Positions 18,217-27,195 of a stretch of 64,000 nucleotides of DNA are shown one piece after another. The stretch lies in NCBI RefSeq assembly GCF_001550155.1, contig NZ_LRUF01000021.1:186001-250000 (forward strand), in the 5' to 3' direction. Source of the stretch: Pseudoalteromonas arabiensis (GTDB lineage Bacteria; Pseudomonadota; Gammaproteobacteria; Enterobacterales; Alteromonadaceae). Under the pieces are notes generated by a model. That model was not told the DNA's origin. It saw nothing but the letters and a program-made list of their open reading frames with translations, and made no database searches. Within the stretch, counting starts at the first letter, position 1, and each line of letters begins with the position of its first letter. The position numbers were made by a program, and so were the translations under genes.

Positions 18217-18959
18217 TCGTCATCCCTGCACGTTACGCGTCTAGCCGTTTACCCGGTAAACCTTTAGCGGATATATGTGGTAAACCGATGATTCAGCATG
18301 TTTATGAAAAAGCGGCTGCATCGGGTGCCAGTGCAGTGTATATTGCTACCGATCATCAAGCCGTGTTTGATGTTGTAAAAGACTTCACTGATAATGTGTT
18401 GATGACACGAGAAGATCATCAGTCGGGTACAGAACGTCTTGCCGAAGTAGTTGAAAAGCTCAATCTTACAAGCGACACTATTGTTGTTAATGTACAAGGT
18501 GATGAGCCATTACTTGCCAGTGAAAACGTAACTCAAGTGGCAAAATTACTGGCAGAGTCAGATGCACCCATGGCAACGTTAAGTGCAAACATGACTGATA
18601 GAGATGACATTTTCAATCCCAATTGTGTCAAAGTTGTCAGTGATACAGAACAAAATGCCCTGTATTTTTCGCGTTCGCCCATTCCTTACCATCGTGACGC
18701 AATGATGAACGATGATAATAGCAAACTAAATCTTGCTGACTATGCGCGTCATATTGGTATTTACGCTTATCGCGCAGGCTTTATTCAACAATATATTGCG
18801 CTACCTGAATCGCGTCTAGAACAACTTGAGTCACTTGAGCAATTACGTGTTTTATATCATGGTTATAAAATTAAAATTGCAGGAGCTGTGTGTGAGCCTC
18901 AAGCCGGTGTGGATACACCTGAAGATCTTACGCGTGTCATAGCCGCTTTGAGCAACTAG
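18204..18959 (+). CDS. kdsB: 3-deoxy-manno-octulosonate cytidylyltransferase (CMP-Kdo synthetase)
   Basis: Activates Kdo with CTP for LPS inner core synthesis in the cytoplasm. 251 residues. The N terminus [17 protein letters not shown] is the nucleotide-binding loop, followed by ATDHQAV near 49, NVQGDEPL near 97-104 and the [11 protein letters not shown] stretch near 181. Last of the lipid A/Kdo genes in the operon. The start overlaps ycaR by 13 bp. Confidence 0.96.
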   Translation: MEFVVVIPARYASSRLPGKPLADICGKPMIQHVYEKAAASGASAVYIATDHQAVFDVVKDFTDNVLMTREDHQSGTERLAEVVEKLNLTSDTIVVNVQGDEPLLASENVTQVAKLLAESDAPMATLSANMTDRDDIFNPNCVKVVSDTEQNALYFSRSPIPYHRDAMMNDDNSKLNLADYARHIGIYAYRAGFIQQYIALPESRLEQLESLEQLRVLYHGYKIKIAGAVCEPQAGVDTPEDLTRVIAALSN

Positions 18960-18964
18960 TAACA

Positions 18965-19639
18965 ATGACTGAAATGAATAGGGTTCATCTTCATGCACGT
19001 GAAGATGACTTTTTTGTTTTTTACAAACCCGCAGGTGTTAGCTTTCACAGTGAAGAATGTGCCGGCTTTGTCGTGCTTGCAGAGCAACTAGTGAACGAAA
19101 AGTTATTTCCTGTTCATCGCCTAGATAAAGTGACTTCAGGGTTAATTATTTTAGCTAGAAACAAGCAGACCGCAGCGGAGTTTACAACGCTTTTCACAGC
19201 GCATCTGGTTAATAAGTTTTATATAGCCGTTAGCGATACTAAGCCTAAAAAAAAGCAAGGCTGGATTAAAGGCGATATGCAAAAAAGTCGTCGAGGTGCA
19301 TTTAAGTTACTAAAAAGCCAAGAAAACCCAGCGGTTACTCGCTTTTACTCTAAAAGTATTCGTCCAGGTTTGCGTGCATATTTATTAAAACCATTTTCTG
19401 GTAAGACACATCAATTAAGAGTGGCAATGAAAAGTATTGGTGCCCCTATACTCGGTGATGCCACTTACGCTGGAAGCTTGGACGAGCGAACTAATTTGCA
19501 TGCCTATGCATTGCAATTTAGTTATAAAGGGCAGCTTAAAGAATATCGATATGCGCATACAACAGGCGCACATCTCAATGAAGTTTTTAACGCAGACGAA
19601 TTCAAAGAGTGGCAGACTCCTTGGACGTTGGATTGGTAA
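18965..19639 (+). CDS. RluA-family pseudouridine synthase (TIGR01621 type)
   Basis: 224 residues, short for RluA, with no N-terminal S4 domain. The catalytic signature HRLDKVTSGLIILA (catalytic Asp in HRLD, near residue 54) and the downstream KTHQLRVAMKSIGAPILGD motif are intact. It therefore should isomerise a uridine in rRNA or tRNA; the target is unknown. It starts 5 bp after kdsB and ends directly before tcdA (next base begins its ATG), so it is in the same transcript. Confidence 0.88.
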   Translation: MTEMNRVHLHAREDDFFVFYKPAGVSFHSEECAGFVVLAEQLVNEKLFPVHRLDKVTSGLIILARNKQTAAEFTTLFTAHLVNKFYIAVSDTKPKKKQGWIKGDMQKSRRGAFKLLKSQENPAVTRFYSKSIRPGLRAYLLKPFSGKTHQLRVAMKSIGAPILGDATYAGSLDERTNLHAYALQFSYKGQLKEYRYAHTTGAHLNEVFNADEFKEWQTPWTLDW

Positions 19640-20437
19640 ATGAAAGAAACAACACAAGACATTCGCTTTGGTGGTATTAAGCGTTTATATGGTCATCAAC
19701 AATTTGATTGGCTGCAACAAGCACATTTTTGTGTCATCGGTATTGGTGGCGTAGGTAGTTGGGCTGCTGAGGCGTTAGCACGTACAGGGGTTGGTCAACT
19801 GACATTGATAGACCTAGATGATATATGCGCAACCAATGTTAATCGTCAAATTCATGCTTTGACTGGCACCGTAGGTGAAGCAAAAGTCGAAGCAATGAAA
19901 ACACGTTGTGAGCTGATAAACCCAGATATTAAAATTAATGTGATTGATGACTTTATAACGCTAGATAATATTCGTGAGCATATTCAAGGCTTTGATTATG
20001 TGATTGATTGTATTGATGCAGTGAAAGAAAAAGCGGCGCTAATTGCCCATTGTAAACGTATAAAATTACCCGTTATCACAACCGGTGGAGCGGGCGGGCA
20101 AACTGACCCTAGTCAAATCAGTTTTGGTGATGTTGCTAAGACAACGCATGATCCACTTCTTGCAAAAGTTCGTTATATCTTGCGAAAGCAGTACAACTTT
20201 AGTAGCAATCCCAAGCGTAAGTTTAATGTCGATTGCGTTTATTCGACCGAGCAGCTTGTCTATCCAACCTCAGAAGGTGACGTTTGCCAAGCAAAACAAG
20301 GCGCAGATGGCTCGATGAACATGGACTGTAATAATGGTTTTGGGTCTGCAACCATGGTTACAGGCAGCTTTGGCTTTTTTGTTGCAGCCAAAGCGATTAG
20401 AAAATACCTAGATAAGAAACAGCGTAGTTTAAAATAA
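19640..20437 (+). CDS. tcdA: tRNA threonylcarbamoyladenosine dehydratase TcdA (CsdL)
   Basis: E1-like ATP-dependent enzyme that cyclises t6A37 of ANN-decoding tRNAs to ct6A. 265 residues. Nucleotide-binding GIGGVGSWAAEALARTG near 31-47, then DLDDICATNVNRQ and TTGGAGGQTDPSQI near 147-160, as in E. coli TcdA. It converges (6-bp gap) on csdE-csdA, whose products supply its sulfur relay in E. coli (CsdA-CsdE-CsdL), so the neighbourhood supports functional coupling. Confidence 0.94.
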   Translation: MKETTQDIRFGGIKRLYGHQQFDWLQQAHFCVIGIGGVGSWAAEALARTGVGQLTLIDLDDICATNVNRQIHALTGTVGEAKVEAMKTRCELINPDIKINVIDDFITLDNIREHIQGFDYVIDCIDAVKEKAALIAHCKRIKLPVITTGGAGGQTDPSQISFGDVAKTTHDPLLAKVRYILRKQYNFSSNPKRKFNVDCVYSTEQLVYPTSEGDVCQAKQGADGSMNMDCNNGFGSATMVTGSFGFFVAAKAIRKYLDKKQRSLK

Positions 20438-20443
20438 CGTTTT

Positions 20444-20857
20444 TTAGCGCTTTTGCTCAGCCATGGCTTGAATTTTATCGACCATGGCTTTGATGCCATT
20501 ACCACGAGAAGGACTTAAATGGCTAATTAGACCAAGTCGTTCAAATTCATCATACGCATTTATTTGAGTTGCTTGCTGCGGCGTTAGACCATTGTATAAG
20601 GCTAAAATTAATGCCAGTAACCCTTTAACAATTCGAGTATCGGAATCTCCAGCCAACACGAGGCTATTCTCCGTGTGATCAAAGTCAATATATAACCAAA
20701 CTTTACTTTCACAGCCTTTAACTAATGCATCATCTACCTTCAGCGCTTCAGGCATAACGGGTAGCTGTTTACCTAATAGCATTATTTGGCGGTACTTTTG
20801 TTGCCAGCCTGCTGCATTTTCAATGTCTTTTGTTACGGCTTGAAAAGGTGAATTCAT
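20444..20857 (-). CDS. csdE: SufE/CsdE-family sulfur acceptor
   Basis: 137 residues. SufE fold with the sulfur-accepting Cys49 in VKGCESKVW and the C-terminal LSPSRGNGIKAM segment. It accepts persulfide from a group II cysteine desulfurase. It lies 13 bp after csdA on the same strand, and with tcdA alongside CsdE is preferred over SufE; no sufBCD genes are in the window. Confidence 0.9.
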   Translation of the reverse strand: MNSPFQAVTKDIENAAGWQQKYRQIMLLGKQLPVMPEALKVDDALVKGCESKVWLYIDFDHTENSLVLAGDSDTRIVKGLLALILALYNGLTPQQATQINAYDEFERLGLISHLSPSRGNGIKAMVDKIQAMAEQKR

Positions 20858-20870
20858 GTTTAATCCAAGT

Positions 20871-22085
20871 TTAATCTAATAATTCAATACTATTTTTAAG
20901 GGCGGTGATAAGTGCATCAACATCCTCTTTAGTATTGTATAAAGCGAAGCTGGCTCTAACAGTCCCCGAAATTGATAATTGGCTCATAATCGGTTGGGTA
21001 CAGTGATGACCACTTCGTACAGCAACACCAAAACCATCTAACAAAGTCGCTAAATCGAAAGGGTGCTCATTTTTGTAATTAAAGCTGATGTTACCAATGT
21101 TATTGTGATGTTGAGAGTAAATGGTAATACCATCAATTGCAGATAATTGTTTTATCGCATAACTGAAAACTGTATGCTCATGTTGACGCATCTGCTGAAA
21201 GTTTAACGAGGTTAAATATTCAATCGCCTCAGTAAAGGCTATGACACCCGCAATATTTGGGGTTCCTGCTTCAAATTTTCCTGGTGCCTCTCGAAAATTG
21301 CTTTGTGTTAAGCTCACTGTTTCAATCATTTCGCCACCTGTTTGGTAAGCATCAAGTGAATTTAACAACTCAAAGCGGCCGTATAAGCCACCTAAGCCTG
21401 TTGGGCCAAGCATTTTATGTGCGGAAAATACATAAAAATCACAATCAATTTCTCGTAAGTTAGGGCGTAAATGCATTGCAGCCTGAGCACCATCAATGAC
21501 TGAAATAGCATTAATATTTTTACACGCTTGGATGATAGGGGCTAAGTCTGTGATATTCCCCAGCGTGTTTGATGCATGCGTGATAGCAACGACTTTAGGC
21601 TTATGTTGTTCGATAAACTCCGCGCACTGTTGAGCGTCAATGACCAAATCACTCGTAATTGGTAAAACAATTAATTCAGCGCCAATGCGCTTCACAAGTT
21701 GTTGCCAAGGCACAATATTCGCATGATGTTCAATAGCTGAAATAGCGACTTTATCACCCGCTTTAAGTTTAGATGTTAAGCCGTTCGCAATTAAATTAAT
21801 CGACTCAGTCGCCCCTTTCGTCCAGACTAGCTCATTACTTTCTACCTGAAAATAATTGGCAAGGCTTTTACGGGCTTGTTCATACTTACGAGTTGCGTTG
21901 TCACTAAGAGTGTGACGACCACGATGTACGTTGGCGTTTTCAGCACTGTAAAAGTGCGTGAGAGCGTCAATGACAGCTTGCGGCTTGTGTGATGTGGCTG
22001 CTGAATCTAAGTAGACTAATGGCTGCCCATTAATTTGTTGTTTAAGCAGAGGAAAATCAGCACGTATTTTTGCAATATCAAACAT
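20871..22085 (-). CDS. csdA: Group II cysteine desulfurase CsdA (SufS-like)
   Basis: PLP enzyme converting cysteine to alanine and an enzyme-bound persulfide. 404 residues. The Schiff-base Lys224 lies in FSAHKMLGPTG, and the catalytic Cys362 in the RSGHHCTQP motif of group II enzymes (no long IscS loop). Paired with csdE downstream and convergent with tcdA. CsdA and SufS are hard to separate by sequence; context favours CsdA. A promoter is seen just upstream. Confidence 0.93.
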   Translation of the reverse strand: MFDIAKIRADFPLLKQQINGQPLVYLDSAATSHKPQAVIDALTHFYSAENANVHRGRHTLSDNATRKYEQARKSLANYFQVESNELVWTKGATESINLIANGLTSKLKAGDKVAISAIEHHANIVPWQQLVKRIGAELIVLPITSDLVIDAQQCAEFIEQHKPKVVAITHASNTLGNITDLAPIIQACKNINAISVIDGAQAAMHLRPNLREIDCDFYVFSAHKMLGPTGLGGLYGRFELLNSLDAYQTGGEMIETVSLTQSNFREAPGKFEAGTPNIAGVIAFTEAIEYLTSLNFQQMRQHEHTVFSYAIKQLSAIDGITIYSQHHNNIGNISFNYKNEHPFDLATLLDGFGVAVRSGHHCTQPIMSQLSISGTVRASFALYNTKEDVDALITALKNSIELLD

Positions 22086-22114
22086 GGAAGCCCTTTTACA
22101 ACGAGAATGCGACG

Positions 22115-22142
22115 ATTTTAATTATTTTGTATAAATAGACAA
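22115..22142 (-). promoter_or_regulatory. Candidate csdA promoter
   Basis: On the minus strand TTGTCT (22137-22142), 16 bp spacer, TAAAAT (22115-22120); about 30 bp before the csdA ATG. Confidence 0.55.
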
Positions 22143-22154
22143 GTCTAGGGCAAT

Positions 22155-22181
22155 AAAAAAGGCCGCTGTGCGGCCTTTTTT
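22155..22181 (-). terminator. Intrinsic terminator of gltA
   Basis: Symmetric AAAAAAGGCCGC tgt GCGGCCTTTTTT, 18 bp beyond the gltA stop on the minus strand. It can work in both directions. Confidence 0.93.
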
Positions 22182-22198
22182 AAGCATTTAAGCAAAAA

Positions 22199-23485
22199 TT
22201 AACGCTTGTCCGTTGATACGTAGTCGCGCTTTGTTTCACCAGTATAAAGCTGGCGAGGGCGGCTGATCTTGTGACCAGGTTGAGAAAGCATCTCATCCCA
22301 GTGAGAGATCCAACCAACAGTACGTGACATTGCAAAGATGACAGTGAACATGCTTGTTGGAATACCGATTGCTTTTAAGATGATACCTGAGTAGAAATCT
22401 ACGTTAGGGTAAAGTTTCTTCTCAACAAAGTATGGGTCTTCTAGCGCAATTTGCTCAAGCTTCATTGCGATATCAAGAAGTGGATCTTGAATGTTAAGCT
22501 CAGCAAGTACTTCGTGACATGTTTGACGCATTACTGTGGCACGTGGGTCGAAGTTTTTGTATACGCGGTGACCAAAGCCCATAAGACGGAAAGGATCTGA
22601 CTTATCTTTTGCTTTAGCAACATATTCGTCGATACGGTCAACAGAGCCAATTTCTTCTAACATGTTAAGACATGCTTCGTTAGCACCACCGTGCGCAGGG
22701 CCCCATAAAGATGCGATACCGGCAGCGATACACGCGTAAGGGTTAGCACCTGAAGAACCCGCTAAACGTACCGTTGATGTCGACGCGTTTTGCTCGTGGT
22801 CAGCGTGAAGCATGAAGATTTTATCCATTGCTTTAGCAAGCACTGGATTAACTTTGTACTCTTCAGCAGGTACTGAAAACATCATGTGTAAGAAGTTTTC
22901 AGCAAAGCTTAAATCGTTACGTGGGTAAACAAATGGCTGACCTACATTGTATTTGTAAGCCATTGCTGCGATTGTTGGCAGCTTAGCAACTAGCTTGATA
23001 GCACTTGTTTTACGTTGTGTTGCATCAGTGATGTCTAAGTCTTCATGGTAGAAAGATGAAAGCGCACCTACAACACCACATAGCATCGCCATTGGGTGAG
23101 CATCAAAGCGGAAGCCTTGGAAGAAGTTAGCAATCTTAGTATCTAGCATTGTGTTGTGCGTGATTTCTTGCGCAAATGCTTCGTACTGTTCTTTCGTTGG
23201 TAACTCACCATTTAATAGTAAGTAGCATAGCTCAACGTAGTTAGACTCGTCAGCAAGTTGTTCGATTGGGTAGCCGCGATGTAGTAAAACACCTTTACCG
23301 CCATCGATGTAAGTGATTGAAGATTCACAAGAACCGGTCGACATGAAACCTGGATCGTAAGTAAAGTGACCGTGAGAACCTAACGTACGTACGTCAATTA
23401 CGTCTTGGCCAGCAGTGCCTTGGTAAATTGGAAGTTCGATTGGATCAAGACCATCAATATGGACCGTGGCTTTCTTATCCGCCAT
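22199..23485 (-). CDS. gltA: Citrate synthase, hexameric type II
   Basis: Condenses acetyl-CoA with oxaloacetate, entry to the TCA cycle. 428 residues, as in E. coli (427). Active-site segments are intact: [10 protein letters not shown] near 268-277, [10 protein letters not shown] near 302-311 and [14 protein letters not shown] near 369-382. The N-terminal beta domain of the NADH-sensitive type is present. It is divergent from sdhC across a 408-bp region and has its own terminator. A Shine-Dalgarno AGGAG is visible upstream, just after a perfect leader inverted repeat. Confidence 0.97.
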   Translation of the reverse strand: MADKKATVHIDGLDPIELPIYQGTAGQDVIDVRTLGSHGHFTYDPGFMSTGSCESSITYIDGGKGVLLHRGYPIEQLADESNYVELCYLLLNGELPTKEQYEAFAQEITHNTMLDTKIANFFQGFRFDAHPMAMLCGVVGALSSFYHEDLDITDATQRKTSAIKLVAKLPTIAAMAYKYNVGQPFVYPRNDLSFAENFLHMMFSVPAEEYKVNPVLAKAMDKIFMLHADHEQNASTSTVRLAGSSGANPYACIAAGIASLWGPAHGGANEACLNMLEEIGSVDRIDEYVAKAKDKSDPFRLMGFGHRVYKNFDPRATVMRQTCHEVLAELNIQDPLLDIAMKLEQIALEDPYFVEKKLYPNVDFYSGIILKAIGIPTSMFTVIFAMSRTVGWISHWDEMLSQPGHKISRPRQLYTGETKRDYVSTDKR

Positions 23486-23504
23486 CTATTTATCTCCTAT
23501 TAAG

Positions 23505-23524
23505 ATAACAACTCTGATTGTTAT
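23505..23524 (-). promoter_or_regulatory. Perfect inverted repeat in the gltA leader
   Basis: ATAACAA (23505-23511), 6-nt centre, TTGTTAT (23518-23524). It ends 20 bp before the gltA ATG, just upstream of the AGGAG. It could be an operator or an mRNA hairpin next to the ribosome site. Confidence 0.5.
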
Positions 23525-23554
23525 GTTCTGAATCTGTTTAAGCACATTCTTTTC

Positions 23555-23585
23555 ATTTTAACGTGAAAGAGGGGGTTAAAGTCAA
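23555..23585 (-). promoter_or_regulatory. Candidate gltA promoter
   Basis: Minus strand TTGACT (23580-23585) and an AT-rich -10 TTAAAA/TAAAAT (23555-23561) at 18-19 bp spacing; about 70 bp before the gltA ATG. Confidence 0.5.
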
Positions 23586-23683
23586 TTTTTATAAACATTA
23601 TGCACAAATGGATAATAAATATTCTGTCAGGATTAAATATTATACCATTGGCTAATTCGCAAACGACTCTTACTAAACAAGAA

Positions 23684-23712
23684 TTGTAAAAAGACCTCTG
23701 GCTATATATACT
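23684..23712 (+). promoter_or_regulatory. Candidate sdhCDAB promoter
   Basis: TTGTAA (23684-23689), exactly 17 bp, TATACT (23707-23712). It implies a leader of about 175 nt before sdhC. Confidence 0.5.
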
Positions 23713-23893
23713 ATCCAAGGTTTTATACCGTATTGTCTGTAGGTAAACTTTATTTTTACATTTGAGTTTTGCATAAGTGTGAACTTTTTGTGTATCAACA
23801 CGGTTTACTTAGATAGTTCCATCGAAATTCATTTTGATGGGTTTTAGAAAAACAAGTAGATGAGCTCCTAGTGGGCAAGATGGGCAAGTAACT

Positions 23894-24271
23894 GTGAAAA
23901 AGCAAAGACCTGTAAATCTAGATCTAACAACTATATCTATGCCGGCAACGGCTAAAGCATCAATTTTTCACCGCGTCACCGGTGTTGCATTATTTTTTGC
24001 TTTAACGTTTGTCATTTGGGCGTGGTCTGAGTCTCTTTCTTCTGCAGAAGGTTTTGAATTCGTCAAGGGTCTGTTCAGCGGATTCATTGCCAAATTCATA
24101 GCATGGGGCACTATTTCTGTATTGGCGTATCACTTAATCGGTGGTATCCGTCATATCATTATGGATATGGGTCACTGGGAAGAACTTGAGTCAGGAAACT
24201 TCAGCGCTAAAGTTGCATTAGCTTTAGGCGTTGTAGCTGCAATTCTAGCAGGAGTGTGGATATGGTTTTAA
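23894..24271 (+). CDS. sdhC: Succinate dehydrogenase cytochrome b556 subunit
   Basis: Membrane anchor of complex II, binding heme b and ubiquinone. 125 residues with three helices. KKQRPVNLDL at the N terminus and SIFHRVTGVALFF are typical; the heme-ligand His is in AYHLIGGIRHIIMD. GTG start: the only in-frame start before an upstream stop at 23861, and it aligns with the Val before KKQRP in E. coli. No strong Shine-Dalgarno is visible. Its end overlaps sdhD by 10 bp. Confidence 0.95.
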   Translation: MKKQRPVNLDLTTISMPATAKASIFHRVTGVALFFALTFVIWAWSESLSSAEGFEFVKGLFSGFIAKFIAWGTISVLAYHLIGGIRHIIMDMGHWEELESGNFSAKVALALGVVAAILAGVWIWF

Positions 24272-24609
24272 ATCAAGCAACTCTTAAACGTGATGGTGTA
24301 CAAGATTACGTATCGCTTCGTGCGACAGCCTTAATAATTAGCGCTTACGCTATTTTTATTATTGGTTACTTCTTATGCACGCCTGAAGTCACTTTCGAAG
24401 CCTGGCAAGGCCTTTTTTCAAACCTAGCAATGAAAGGGTTCACATTAATTACCCTAGTTTGCATTATGGTTCACACCCGTATCGGCCTTTGGCAAGTTCT
24501 TACTGACTATGTTAAATGCGCTAAATTACGTGCTGTTTTAGGCTTTGTATTAAACCTTATGGCTGTTGCTTACGTAGCAATAGGTCTAATCGTTTTATGG
24601 GGTGTTTAA
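24262..24609 (+). CDS. sdhD: Succinate dehydrogenase hydrophobic membrane anchor
   Basis: Second membrane anchor of complex II, 115 residues, three helices, with the HTRIGLWQVLTDYV quinone/heme-region motif. The frame opens with a GTG at 24256, but ATG 24262 is chosen because AGGAG (24250-24254) sits 7 nt before it and MVLNQATL aligns with the E. coli start. It overlaps sdhC and its stop abuts the sdhA GTG. Confidence 0.94.
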   Translation: MVLNQATLKRDGVQDYVSLRATALIISAYAIFIIGYFLCTPEVTFEAWQGLFSNLAMKGFTLITLVCIMVHTRIGLWQVLTDYVKCAKLRAVLGFVLNLMAVAYVAIGLIVLWGV

Positions 24610-26382
24610 GTGAATTATTCTGTTCGTGAATTTGACGCTGTAGTGATTGGTGCAGGTGGTGCGGGTATGCGCGCAGCACTAGCTATCACTGAATCAGGCA
24701 AAACCTGTGCACTTATCTCAAAAGTTTTCCCTACACGTTCTCACACTGTGTCTGCACAGGGTGGTATTACGGTAGCTTTGGGTAACTCGCATGAAGATAA
24801 CTGGGAATGGCACATGTACGATACGGTTAAAGGTTCCGATTTTATCGGTGACCAAGACGCTATCGAATATATGTGTAAAACAGGCCCAGAAGCTATTACT
24901 GAATTAGAAAACATGGGTTTACCATTTTCTCGTTTTGAAAATGGCCGTGTTTACCAACGTCCTTTCGGCGGTCAGTCGAAAAACTTTGGTGGTGAACAGG
25001 CTGCACGTACTGCAGCAGCAGCTGACCGTACTGGTCACGCGTTATTACACTGTCTTTACCAACAAAACGTTAAAAACAAAACTAACGTATTTTCTGAGTG
25101 GTATGCACTAGATTTAGTTAAGAACAGTGACGGTCACGTTGTTGGTTGTACTGCAATCGACATCGAGTCTGGCGAAGTTGTTTACTTTAAATCTAAAGCT
25201 GTTGTATTAGCAACAGGTGGTGCAGGCCGTATCTACGCATCGACAACGAATGCTCACATCAACACTGGTGACGGTGTTGGTATGGCTACACGCGCTGGTG
25301 TTGCAATGCAAGATATGGAAATGTGGCAGTTCCACCCAACAGGTATCGCCGGCGCTGGTGTACTTGTAACTGAAGGTTGTCGTGGTGAAGGTGGTTACCT
25401 TCTAAATAAAGACGGCGAACGCTTCATGGAACGTTACGCGCCAAATGCGAAAGACTTAGCGTCTCGTGACGTTGTTGCTCGTTCAATGATGACTGAGATC
25501 CGTGAAGGTCGTGGTTGTGATGGTCCTTACGGTCCACACATCAAGCTTAAGCTTGACCACTTAGGTGAAGAAACACTTAACTTACGTCTTCCGGGCGTAT
25601 GTGACCTTGCGAAAACGTTCGCACACGTTGATCCAGCCAAAGAACCAATTCCAGTTATCCCAACATGTCACTACATGATGGGTGGTGTTCCAACTAACGT
25701 AAATGGTCAAGCATTACAAATTGATGCAAACGGCCAAGAGAAAGTAGTTGAAGGTTTATTCGCTGTAGGTGAGATTGCATGTGTATCTGTACACGGTGCT
25801 AACCGCCTAGGTGGTAACTCGCTACTTGACTTAGTTGTATTCGGCCGCGCAGCTGGTAACTTCTTAGGCACATACCTTAACGGTGTTGAAGCAGGTAAAG
25901 ATGCGTCTGAATCAGACCTTGAAGCATCACTTGCACGCTTTAACCGTTGGGAAAACTCTAAAGCTGGCCAAGGTGAAGACCCAGTACAAATCAAGAAAGA
26001 TCTACAAATGTGTATGCAACTTAACTTCTCGGTATTCCGTGAAGGTGAGGCAATGGCAACAGGTCTTAAAGAGCTTAAAGAAATTCGTGAACGTCTTCAG
26101 TATGCGCGTCTTGACGACAAGTCAACAGAGTTCAATACTGCACGTATCGAATGTTTAGAGCTAGATAACTTGATGGAAACAGCTTATTCAACTGCAGTAG
26201 CTGCAAACTTCCGTACAGAAAGCCGTGGTGCACACTCTCGTTTTGACTACCCAGATCGTGATGATGAAAACTGGTTATGTCACTCAATCTTTAACCCAGT
26301 TACAGATGAAATGACGAAACGTGAAGTTAACTACGCGCCGAAACTGCGTGAAGCTTTCCCACCTAAAGCACGTACATACTAG
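24610..26382 (+). CDS. sdhA: Succinate dehydrogenase flavoprotein subunit
   Basis: Catalytic subunit oxidising succinate to fumarate. 590 residues against 588 in E. coli. FAD-binding [11 protein letters not shown] at 14-24, the covalent FAD His45 in [10 protein letters not shown], and the active-site stretches [21 protein letters not shown] and [19 protein letters not shown] are all present. GTG start immediately after the sdhD stop, with no gap. Confidence 0.98.
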   Translation: MNYSVREFDAVVIGAGGAGMRAALAITESGKTCALISKVFPTRSHTVSAQGGITVALGNSHEDNWEWHMYDTVKGSDFIGDQDAIEYMCKTGPEAITELENMGLPFSRFENGRVYQRPFGGQSKNFGGEQAARTAAAADRTGHALLHCLYQQNVKNKTNVFSEWYALDLVKNSDGHVVGCTAIDIESGEVVYFKSKAVVLATGGAGRIYASTTNAHINTGDGVGMATRAGVAMQDMEMWQFHPTGIAGAGVLVTEGCRGEGGYLLNKDGERFMERYAPNAKDLASRDVVARSMMTEIREGRGCDGPYGPHIKLKLDHLGEETLNLRLPGVCDLAKTFAHVDPAKEPIPVIPTCHYMMGGVPTNVNGQALQIDANGQEKVVEGLFAVGEIACVSVHGANRLGGNSLLDLVVFGRAAGNFLGTYLNGVEAGKDASESDLEASLARFNRWENSKAGQGEDPVQIKKDLQMCMQLNFSVFREGEAMATGLKELKEIRERLQYARLDDKSTEFNTARIECLELDNLMETAYSTAVAANFRTESRGAHSRFDYPDRDDENWLCHSIFNPVTDEMTKREVNYAPKLREAFPPKARTY

Positions 26383-26392
26383 GAGCGAGACG

Positions 26393-27109
26393 ATGGCACA
26401 AGTACAATTTTCGGTTTATCGTTACAATCCAGATGTTGATAATGCACCACGTATGCAAGACTTCTCGCTAGAAACGCAAGAAGGCCAAGATATGATGGTA
26501 TTGGATGCGCTTATGCAATTAAAAGAGCAAGATCCAACATTATCATTCCGTCGTTCATGCCGTGAAGGTGTGTGTGGTTCAGACGGTATCAACATGAATG
26601 GTAAAAACGGTTTAGCGTGTATTACACCTTTATCAACGCTGCTAAAAGGTGGCAAAGGTAAAATCGTAATTCGTCCTTTACCAGGTTTACCAGTGGTACG
26701 TGACCTTGTTATTGACATGAGTCAGTTCTACACTCAATACGAAAAGGTAAAACCTTATCTAATTAATGACACGCCTGCGGCGGGTGAACGTCTTCAATCA
26801 ATTGAAGAACGTGATAAGTTAGATGGCTTGTATGAGTGTATTTTATGTGCATGTTGTTCAACATCGTGTCCTTCGTTCTGGTGGAATCCAGACAAGTTCA
26901 TTGGTCCTGCTGGCCTTCTTCATGCGTATCGTTTCTTGGCAGATAGCCGCGATACAGCAACTGAAGAGCGTTTAGCAGACCTTGACGATGCGTTCAGCGT
27001 GTTCCGTTGTCACAGTATCATGAACTGTGTTAGCGTGTGTCCAAAAGGTCTTAATCCGACCAAAGCGATTGGACAAATCAAATCAATGCTTTTAAACCGC
27101 TCGGTTTAA
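26393..27109 (+). CDS. sdhB: Succinate dehydrogenase iron-sulfur subunit
   Basis: Carries electrons from FAD to quinone through [2Fe-2S], [4Fe-4S] and [3Fe-4S] centres. 238 residues, identical in length to E. coli. Cys sets: CREGVCGSDG with a downstream Cys; CILCACCSTSCPS; CHSIMNCVSVCPKGLNP. The frame is open upstream into sdhA, but ATG 26393 is chosen because AGGAG lies about 8 nt before it and MAQVQFSVYRYNP matches the family start. Last gene of the sdh set; a hairpin follows. Confidence 0.97.
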   Translation: MAQVQFSVYRYNPDVDNAPRMQDFSLETQEGQDMMVLDALMQLKEQDPTLSFRRSCREGVCGSDGINMNGKNGLACITPLSTLLKGGKGKIVIRPLPGLPVVRDLVIDMSQFYTQYEKVKPYLINDTPAAGERLQSIEERDKLDGLYECILCACCSTSCPSFWWNPDKFIGPAGLLHAYRFLADSRDTATEERLADLDDAFSVFRCHSIMNCVSVCPKGLNPTKAIGQIKSMLLNRSV

Positions 27110-27124
27110 GGATATTGAATATGT

Positions 27125-27157
27125 AAGGTGGTTAATTTATTAACCACCTTGTTTTTA
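27125..27157 (+). terminator. Hairpin between sdhB and sucA
   Basis: AAGGTGGTTAA ttta TTAACCACCTT, a perfect 11-bp stem followed by GTTTTTA. It is a terminator or attenuator that would lower sucAB read-through from sdh. The gap also leaves 39 bp before sucA. Confidence 0.75.
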
Positions 27158-27195
27158 TAACAATTAATTTCTGCGCTAAAGAAAAGGGCTTATAA

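Larger units (their letters stand above)
23486..23893. other. Divergent gltA/sdhC control region, no gene
   Basis: 408 bp, AT-rich. It holds the gltA promoter and leader repeat, a plus-strand promoter candidate TTGTAA-17-TATACT (23684-23712) for sdhC, and a hairpin CCATCGAAA ttca TTTTGATGG (23819-23840) in the sdhC leader. An ORF at 23521-23718 on the minus strand is judged spurious. Confidence 0.6.

Noticed and set aside
23521..23718. 65-codon ORF on the minus strand in the gltA/sdhC gap
   Set aside because: No Shine-Dalgarno, no family resemblance, and it overlaps the predicted gltA promoter.
23775..23800. CRP site upstream of sdhC
   Set aside because: Only one half (TGTGA) is good; the second half does not match TCACA.
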